Origin: Mucilaginibacter sp. cycad4
Lineage (GTDB): Bacteria > Bacteroidota > Bacteroidia > Sphingobacteriales > Sphingobacteriaceae
Reading direction: 5' to 3'
Assembly (NCBI RefSeq): GCF_034263275.1
Contig: NZ_CP139559.1
Span: 5,084,001-5,148,000, forward strand
Length of the DNA stretch: 64,000 nt
Part shown: positions 58,633-64,000 of the stretch, piece by piece
Layout: every line of letters starts with the position of its first letter
Numbering within the stretch: position 1 is the first letter of the stretch
Program-made: the position numbers and the translations under genes
Notes under the pieces: model-generated
The model's database searches: none
Told to the model about the DNA's origin: nothing
The model's input: the letters and a program-made list of their open reading frames with translations, nothing else

Positions 58633-60036
58633 CTACTTAGTATACCTGTTAATAATATCCACAATCACTTTATTTTTTTGCAATTGCGGCAGGTAATCAA
58701 ACAGGATATAATGTTTTTCCGGATCGGCCGCTAACGCGTATTCCAGGTTGTTAAGGGCTTCGTTATATTCGCCTTTAGCAAACAGGTAAGCTACCATGCG
58801 GTAGTAAAGTTCAGCGGCTTCGGGGTTGTTTTTGATGGCCTGAGCTATAATTTCGATAGCTTCATTAAGCTTTTGCTGCTCATAAAGTATCGACGAATAG
58901 TCCAGCCAGGCATCAATATCAAGCGGGTTTAGCTCAACCACCTTTTCGTAAGCCTTTTCTGCTTCATCTAAATGCCCAAGCTTGTATTCGGCATCGGCTA
59001 TGGCAAACCAGTAATCTGCGTTGGCGATATCCAGGTCGAGCGCTTTTTTATAAAAGTGCAGGGCCTCAAAATAGCGTTCCTCAAAATCAAGGGTTACGCC
59101 AATCCCAAACCAGGCATCAGCCAGTTTCGGGTCCATCTTAACCGATTTTTTATAGAAGGCACGCGCATCATCCATTTGCTCCAGCTTTTCGTAGCATTCG
59201 CCAATGGCACAATAAGTATCGGCATTGGGTTGCTCGTACTCAAAGGTGTGGCGGTACACTTCTATAGCTTCAGCATATTTTTCAAGGTTAACCAGTGCAT
59301 TGCCTTTGTTAAAATAGGCCGAAGCAAAGCTGTCCTTAATTAATATAGCATAATCATAGGCATCGATAGCTTTTTCAAACAGGCTTAGTTTGGTATAGGC
59401 ATTGCCTAAATTATACCAGGCCGCGTAGCTGTAGGGCTCGTTATCGATGTATTGCTGGTAAAACTGCACGCTTTCCTGCTGGTTGTCCATTACGTCGTAG
59501 CAAAAAGCCAGTTCGTAAAGGGCATCCTGGTTTTCCATATTTTGCTTAAGGCAAAGTTTCAGGTAGGTTATGGCAGTATCATAGTCGCCCATGTTTTGAT
59601 AAACATAAGCAATGTGCAGCAAGATCTCGTCGGTCTCTTCGGCAAGGTCAAGGGCCTTTTCGTAGTTCTCCAGCGCCTCAGAATAACGTTCCAGGCTTTC
59701 ATACAGGTTACCGCGGATAATATAGATATCCGCGTCAGATGCTTCAAGCATGGCCGCTTTATCCAGGGCGGCAAAAGCCTCCGGAACTTTGTTGCTTACC
59801 ACAAGCAGTTGGGCCTGTTTGATCAGGAAAATTGCCGCAAAAGGGTGCTGGTTTCGCGCGTACTCTGCTACCTGTAATGCCTTGGCCGGGTCATTTTTCT
59901 CGATGTAGTAGTCGATAATGTTCTCAAACGCCTGGGCATCAAAAAAGTACAAGTCCTGATTTCTGATCATTTCCTCGTACCGTTCTACCGAGAATTTTGG
60001 GTCTTCGGTAAAACCAAATTCAAATTCTTCTTCCAT
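58633..60036 (-). CDS. Tetratricopeptide-repeat protein
   Basis: 467 aa made almost entirely of TPR units of 34 residues, about twelve. Clear ones are SDADIYIIRGNLYESLERYS, EILLHIAYVYQNMGDYDTAI, YAAWYNLGNAYTKLSLFEKA, SAYFNKGNALVNLEKYAEAI and ADYWFAIADAEYKLGHLDEA. No signal peptide or membrane segment, so cytoplasmic. The N-terminus is acidic (MEEEFEFGFTEDPKFSVERY). TPRs hold protein complexes; the partner cannot be read. Confidence 0.92.
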   Translation of the reverse strand: MEEEFEFGFTEDPKFSVERYEEMIRNQDLYFFDAQAFENIIDYYIEKNDPAKALQVAEYARNQHPFAAIFLIKQAQLLVVSNKVPEAFAALDKAAMLEASDADIYIIRGNLYESLERYSEALENYEKALDLAEETDEILLHIAYVYQNMGDYDTAITYLKLCLKQNMENQDALYELAFCYDVMDNQQESVQFYQQYIDNEPYSYAAWYNLGNAYTKLSLFEKAIDAYDYAILIKDSFASAYFNKGNALVNLEKYAEAIEVYRHTFEYEQPNADTYCAIGECYEKLEQMDDARAFYKKSVKMDPKLADAWFGIGVTLDFEERYFEALHFYKKALDLDIANADYWFAIADAEYKLGHLDEAEKAYEKVVELNPLDIDAWLDYSSILYEQQKLNEAIEIIAQAIKNNPEAAELYYRMVAYLFAKGEYNEALNNLEYALAADPEKHYILFDYLPQLQKNKVIVDIINRYTK

Positions 60037-60251
60037 TCAATTTTGTTTGCAGAACATCCGCTTTAGGTTGACAAATTGCCTTGTAAAGACTTATTGAGTT
60101 CAAATTACAATAAGTAAGTCTCCAAAATGCAATTTAGTTTTCAACATTCAAACATTGTTAACAACTGTTCAATACAAAGCATTGATAATTAATGACAATG
60201 GATACAACAGGCAACGGATGGGTGATACTGAAAAATTGCCTTAAAGATTTC

Positions 60252-60259
60252 TACCTTTG
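60252..60259 (+). promoter_or_regulatory. -7 box of the ALDH gene (TACCTTTG)
   Basis: Perfect TAnnTTTG overlapping the alternative TTG codon at 60257, so translation must begin at ATG 60275. Confidence 0.6.
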
Positions 60260-60274
60260 GCAAAAGTAACAATT

Positions 60275-61816
60275 ATGGAACCTAATATTTCAGATATCCT
60301 AAAACGTTTACATATAAACGATATTAATGATGCCTTTAGTACAGGCAGCACCTGGGGCAGCAGCGCCAGTGCCGCAGTAAAAGATATAACATCGCCGGTC
60401 GACGGCAAAAAAATAGCATCGGTAAGGCTGGCAACCGAAGCAGATTATAACCAGGCAGTTGAACAAGCCGCCAAAGCATTTAAAACATGGCGCAAAACCC
60501 CGGCACCCAAACGCGGCGAAATAGTACGCCAGATTGGTGAAGCTTTACGCGCAGCCAAGCAGGACCTGGGCACCCTGGTATCCTACGAAATGGGCAAAAG
60601 CCTGCAGGAAGGCCTGGGCGAAGTGCAGGAAATGATAGATATTGCCGATTTTGCCGTAGGCTTAAGCCGCCAGCTATATGGTTTAACCATGCACAGCGAA
60701 AGACCTGAGCACCGCATGTATGAGCAATATCACCCACTGGGTATTGTTGGTATTATTTCGGCATTTAATTTCCCGGTGGCAGTTTGGAGCTGGAACTCGC
60801 TGCTGGCCTGGGTTTGCGGTGATGTATGCATCTGGAAACCATCCGAAAAAACACCGTTAACGGCCATTGCCTGCCAGCACATAGCACAGGAAATTTTTAA
60901 AAAGAATAATATTGAAGAGGGCGTTTCATGCCTGGTTATCGGCGACCGCAACATTGGTGAGCTCATGGCCGCCGATATCCGCGTTCCCTTGGTATCTGCT
61001 ACCGGCTCAACCCGCATGGGTAAAGCGGTAAGTGCCGCTGTTGGCGCGAGGCTGGGCAAAAGCCTGCTGGAGCTTGGCGGTAATAACTCCATCATCATCA
61101 GCGAAAATGCCGACCTGGATATGTCGCTCATCGGGGCGGTATTTGGCGCGGTGGGTACTGCCGGGCAGCGTTGTACCAGTACCCGCAGGCTCATTATTCA
61201 CGAAAGTGTTTACGATGCTTTTAAACAAAAACTGGTTAACGCTTATAAACAGATCAGGATTGGAAACCCATTGGATGAACACAACCATATGGGGCCGCTG
61301 ATTGATACCGATGCTGTTGCCTTATACCTTGATTCGATTGAAAAATGCAAGGCCGAAGGCGGCAACTTTGTAGTTGAGGGAGGTAAGCTGGAAGGTGCTG
61401 GGTATGAATCGGGTTGCTATGTAAAGCCATGCATTGCCGAGGTTGAAAATCACTTTAAGATAGTGCAGCATGAAACCTTTGCGCCTATCCTTTACCTCAT
61501 TAAATACAGCACTATTGAGGAGGCAATTGAGTTGCAGAACGGTGTTCCGCAGGGCTTATCGTCGGCCATTATGACCAATAATTTGCGTGAGGCAGAACAA
61601 TTTTTATCCTACGCAGGTTCTGATTGCGGAATTGCCAATGTTAACATCGGCACATCCGGGGCTGAAATAGGTGGTGCTTTCGGTGGTGAAAAGGAAACAG
61701 GCGGCGGCAGGGAATCAGGCTCGGATGCCTGGAAAGTTTATATGAGGCGACAGACCAATACTATTAACTATTCAAAAACGTTGCCTTTAGCCCAGGGGAT
61801 CAAGTTTGATTTGTAG
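60275..61816 (+). CDS. Aldehyde dehydrogenase, ALDH7 (aminoadipic semialdehyde) type
   Basis: 513 aa from ATG 60275. The upstream TTG (60257) lies in the promoter box. The NAD-binding part has GIISAFNFPVAVWSWNSLLA and PLVSATGSTRMGKAVSAAVG; the general base is in LLELGGNNSIIISENADLDM and the nucleophile Cys300 in GAVGTAGQRCTSTRRLIIHE. The GQRCTSTRR and the end FGGEKETGGGRESGSDAWKV are typical of antiquitin-like ALDH7 enzymes, which oxidise alpha-aminoadipic semialdehyde/piperideine-6-carboxylate in lysine breakdown. No other lysine-degradation gene is adjacent, so the substrate is an inference. Confidence 0.92.
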   Translation: MEPNISDILKRLHINDINDAFSTGSTWGSSASAAVKDITSPVDGKKIASVRLATEADYNQAVEQAAKAFKTWRKTPAPKRGEIVRQIGEALRAAKQDLGTLVSYEMGKSLQEGLGEVQEMIDIADFAVGLSRQLYGLTMHSERPEHRMYEQYHPLGIVGIISAFNFPVAVWSWNSLLAWVCGDVCIWKPSEKTPLTAIACQHIAQEIFKKNNIEEGVSCLVIGDRNIGELMAADIRVPLVSATGSTRMGKAVSAAVGARLGKSLLELGGNNSIIISENADLDMSLIGAVFGAVGTAGQRCTSTRRLIIHESVYDAFKQKLVNAYKQIRIGNPLDEHNHMGPLIDTDAVALYLDSIEKCKAEGGNFVVEGGKLEGAGYESGCYVKPCIAEVENHFKIVQHETFAPILYLIKYSTIEEAIELQNGVPQGLSSAIMTNNLREAEQFLSYAGSDCGIANVNIGTSGAEIGGAFGGEKETGGGRESGSDAWKVYMRRQTNTINYSKTLPLAQGIKFDL

Positions 61817-61821
61817 TTTCC

Positions 61822-61932
61822 GAACCGGGATTTGGGGGAATTTTAGAATTTATGGGATTGCTTGCCCTATTTTATAAGTAGGATAAGAAATAAAATCCTG
61901 TCCATCCCCACAATCTACCCAAATCCCGGTTC
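61822..61932. repeat. Inverted repeat (GAACCGGGATTTGGG)
   Basis: GAACCGGGATTTGGG (61822-61836) and CCCAAATCCCGGTTC (61918-61932) pair perfectly over 15 bases; within it, TTATGGGATTGC and AATCCTGTCC continue in a looser way. Another family of intergenic repeats. Confidence 0.8.
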
Positions 61933-62141
61933 ACACAGCGTTAGGGATAGTAGCGGATACCTGCCACGAGCGGAATGCCTGCAGGCGTATGAGCGGATAG
62001 CCCGGCCGAAGGTAACGCCCAAAAAATGATGACTAACATTAATGTTAGATGACACGTAAAAGCAAGAATTAAAATAAAAATTAAAAACGATTCATTCAAG
62101 TCTTTCAATTTAAAGACGCTATATAATATTAAATACTGTTC
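61933..62141. other. Spacer before the subtilase gene
   Basis: No gene; AT-rich close to the start. Nothing recognised beyond the repeat to its left. Confidence 0.35.
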
Positions 62142-63791
62142 ATGTTCAAATTTTGTAAGTACGTAAGCGCAACCACTTTATCAGCAGCATTATTAGTTAA
62201 TTTACCGGCATCGGCACAGCAAATGCCCGCAGCCGACCCCGCCCCGCCAAAAGCCTGGCACCTGCTTGATTTAAAGGAAAGCGGCTTTTACGGCATCAGT
62301 TTAAAGCAGGCTTACTTGTTTGTACAAGGCAAAAAAAGCAAGCCTGTTGTGGTTGCCACTATCGACAGCGGTGCCGACACCCTGCAAACGGACCTGAAAA
62401 CAGTGTTATGGGTAAATAAAAAGGAAATTCCGGGAAATGGTGTTGATGACGACCATAACGGTTACGTTGATGATATACACGGATGGAACTTTTTGGGCGG
62501 CCCAGGCGGCAAAGCCGACTTTACCGAAACCACAGAAGAGGTACGTGAATACAATAAACTGAAAGGTAAATATGCTTCGGTTACAGATTCAACTGCTACC
62601 AATAAAAAAGAGTATGCTTACTGGCTGCGTGTTAAAACGGTTTATGATTCAACGGCAAACAAGGCTAATACTGAAATTGGCCAGCTTTCGCCGGTAATGA
62701 ACGCGCTGATGGTTACCAGCGGGTATATTAAACGCGGTCTTAATTTACCAGCCAACGGCACTTTTACCCGGGCGGACCTTGTTAAGGTAAAAGCCACCAA
62801 TGACACCCTAAGCCAAAGCAAATATGTTTGGGAATCGGTGTTTTCGCAGGAAGGTGTAGGGTCGACCAATGCCAAGATCATTAAAGACCTGAGCGAGTAT
62901 CTTGCAAAGCTTAATAACGATGTATCACCCGATCTTACTTCGCGGAAGCGCATTGTAGGCGATGATCCTGATACCATGGACGGCAAACCATATGGCAATA
63001 ACCTGGTGAAATTTGCCGATGCGGCACATGGCACAGGGGTAGCCGGGCTCATTGGCGCGGTGCGGAATAACAATTACGGTATCAATGGTGTAGCCGACAA
63101 CGTTAAACTGATGATCATTAAGGCCGTGCCCAATGGTGATGAATATGATAAGGATGTGGCCAACGCTATCCGCTATGCGGTTGACAATGGTGCCAGGGTG
63201 GTTAATATGAGCTTTGGAAAAAAGATCTCGCCGCATAAGGAATGGGTTGACGCCGCTTTTAAATATGCTGCCTCAAAAAATGTATTACTGGTGATGGCTG
63301 CCGGTAACGATAGCCAGGATATGGATACCCAGCCGGAATTTCCAAACGATACTTTTTTAGATGGCTCATCAAGCGATGCTGATAACGTGATCAGCGTCGG
63401 AGCTTCGGGGCCCAGGATAGGGCAAAACCTTGCCGGCGATTTTTCTAATTACGGCAAAAAAAGCGTGGATATTTTTGCGCCGGGGGTAAAAGTTACCTCC
63501 ATTACTACCGATGCTGAGGTTGATACTGAAGACGGCACCAGCTTTTCATCGCCAATAACAGCAGGCATAGCTGCTTTAATATTAGAGTACTATCCAACCC
63601 TGAGTGCTAAACAGGTAAAGGAAGCCATTTTAAGTTCGGCTACACCGCTTAACGGCACCCTGGTATTAAAGCCCGGTAGCAAAACCGAAAAGGTTGATTT
63701 TACAACGCTTTCAAAAACAGGCGGCATTGTAAATGCATACAAAGCCTTGCAACTGGCCTCGAAAATGAAAAGTGAGGTTTTGCCAAACTAA
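62142..63791 (+). CDS. S8-family (subtilisin-like) serine peptidase, secreted
   Basis: 549 aa with a signal peptide (LSAALLVNLPASAQQ). The catalytic triad is visible: Asp75 in VVVATIDSGADTLQTDLK, His296 in AAHGTGVAGLIGAVRNNNYG and Ser467 in TEDGTSFSSPITAGIAALIL. An oxyanion Asn is in VLLVMAAGNDSQDMDTQPEF. About 150 residues between Asp and His form an insert (TTEEVREYNKLKGKYASVTD and following), longer than in classical subtilisins and typical for Bacteroidota. No C-terminal sorting domain is seen, so it should be free in the periplasm or secreted. A hairpin terminator follows. Confidence 0.94.
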   Translation: MFKFCKYVSATTLSAALLVNLPASAQQMPAADPAPPKAWHLLDLKESGFYGISLKQAYLFVQGKKSKPVVVATIDSGADTLQTDLKTVLWVNKKEIPGNGVDDDHNGYVDDIHGWNFLGGPGGKADFTETTEEVREYNKLKGKYASVTDSTATNKKEYAYWLRVKTVYDSTANKANTEIGQLSPVMNALMVTSGYIKRGLNLPANGTFTRADLVKVKATNDTLSQSKYVWESVFSQEGVGSTNAKIIKDLSEYLAKLNNDVSPDLTSRKRIVGDDPDTMDGKPYGNNLVKFADAAHGTGVAGLIGAVRNNNYGINGVADNVKLMIIKAVPNGDEYDKDVANAIRYAVDNGARVVNMSFGKKISPHKEWVDAAFKYAASKNVLLVMAAGNDSQDMDTQPEFPNDTFLDGSSSDADNVISVGASGPRIGQNLAGDFSNYGKKSVDIFAPGVKVTSITTDAEVDTEDGTSFSSPITAGIAALILEYYPTLSAKQVKEAILSSATPLNGTLVLKPGSKTEKVDFTTLSKTGGIVNAYKALQLASKMKSEVLPN

Positions 63792-63802
63792 TTTCAATTT
63801 AA

Positions 63803-63843
63803 TATGACAGTGATTTTAAAACAGAGTAAAAATCACTGTCATA
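63803..63843 (+). terminator. Terminator of the S8 peptidase gene
   Basis: TATGACAGTGATTTT/AAAATCACTGTCATA, 15-bp perfect stem with an 11-base loop, 11 bases after the stop. Confidence 0.8.
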
Positions 63844-63879
63844 CAACCTTTTACCTTTAACCCTTCGCCTTTCACCTTG
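63844..63879. repeat. Short CTTTNNCCTTT repeat run
   Basis: CAACCTTTTACCTTTAACCC followed by TTCGCCTTTCACCTT: the same unit family as in the array at 51434-51675. Confidence 0.6.
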
Positions 63880-63927
63880 CCAAAAGAGCAAAATAAAAAA
63901 ACACTTTCCAGTTATGGTATTTTTCTC

Positions 63928-63935
63928 TACATTTG
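63928..63935 (+). promoter_or_regulatory. -7 box of the DUF177 gene (TACATTTG)
   Basis: Perfect TAnnTTTG, 18 bases before the proposed TTG start. Confidence 0.6.
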
Positions 63936-63953
63936 CGGGCTAATTGTTGCTCA

Positions 63954-64000
63954 TTGAAATCGCTTAAAAAATATTCGATTCCCTTTACGGGGCTTAAACT
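63954..64000 (+). CDS. DUF177 (YceD-like) protein, first 15 codons only
   Basis: From TTG 63954 the frame reads (M)KSLKKYSIPFTGLK to the edge. From memory this is how Bacteroidota DUF177 proteins begin, and no ATG lies in frame nearby. A promoter box is well placed 18 bases upstream. In this phylum the gene usually precedes rpmF (ribosomal protein L32) and plsX; these would lie right of the window. The call rests on 14 residues, so confidence is limited. Confidence 0.55.
   Translation, partial: MKSLKKYSIPFTGLK

Noticed and set aside
60257..60274. TTG start of the aldehyde dehydrogenase
   Set aside because: The TTG is part of the TACCTTTG promoter box, so it would precede the transcript.

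Overview
The window comes from a Bacteroidota chromosome, most likely Sphingobacteriaceae (Mucilaginibacter/Pedobacter-like). The pointers are FecI/FecR-type regulation, SusC-like TonB receptors with DUF4249 partners, promoters of the TAnnTTTG type, class II ribonucleotide reductase, and the hairpin repeats that litter such genomes. The genus is inferred; no 16S gene is present.

Layout. 1-1.5 kb: ECF sigma factor and its FecR anti-sigma (running off the left edge), then a decayed fusion of a TauE/SafE start and a GH115-like tail. 2.2-8.5 kb: a complete RND tripartite efflux operon (TolC, pump, adaptor) behind a small membrane protein. 8.5-20.9 kb: a mobile island. It holds an SSB/DUF932/PRTRC cassette (E, C, a 58-aa mini-gene, an F-like gene with a probable CTG start, B, ThiF; no ParB), a divergent pair made of a HTH-like protein and a 580-aa PD-(D/E)xK-type protein, an excisionase-like HTH protein, a YhcG/DUF1016 nuclease surrounded by a family of CAGTG-centred palindromes (one copy lies inside the gene), and a tyrosine integrase beside tRNA-Asp(GTC). 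21.2-28.4 kb: a four-gene minus-strand outer-membrane operon (TonB receptor, DUF4249 lipoprotein, MG2/plug-like protein, secreted protein). 29.0-34.4 kb: a compact tellurium/stress (Ter) operon with four TerD proteins, a HAD phosphatase, a PRTase and TelA. 35.1-36.4 kb: an AhpC/AhpD peroxidase pair. 36.8-39.0 kb: three unrecognised envelope genes. 39.4-44.0 kb: a TetR-TolC-EmrA-EmrB efflux operon with two operators. 44.2-64 kb: mostly housekeeping single genes (PIG-L deacetylase, SNF2 helicase, aminotransferase, desaturase, LLM oxidoreductase, NrdJ, ComA-like, TPR, ALDH7-type dehydrogenase, subtilase, and the first codons of a DUF177 gene).

The parts most worth a second look are the palindrome family around yhcG, the ParB-less PRTRC island with its divergent nuclease pair, and the reduced Ter operon interrupted by a hairpin repeat. 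All family names rest on reading translations by eye; no search was run.
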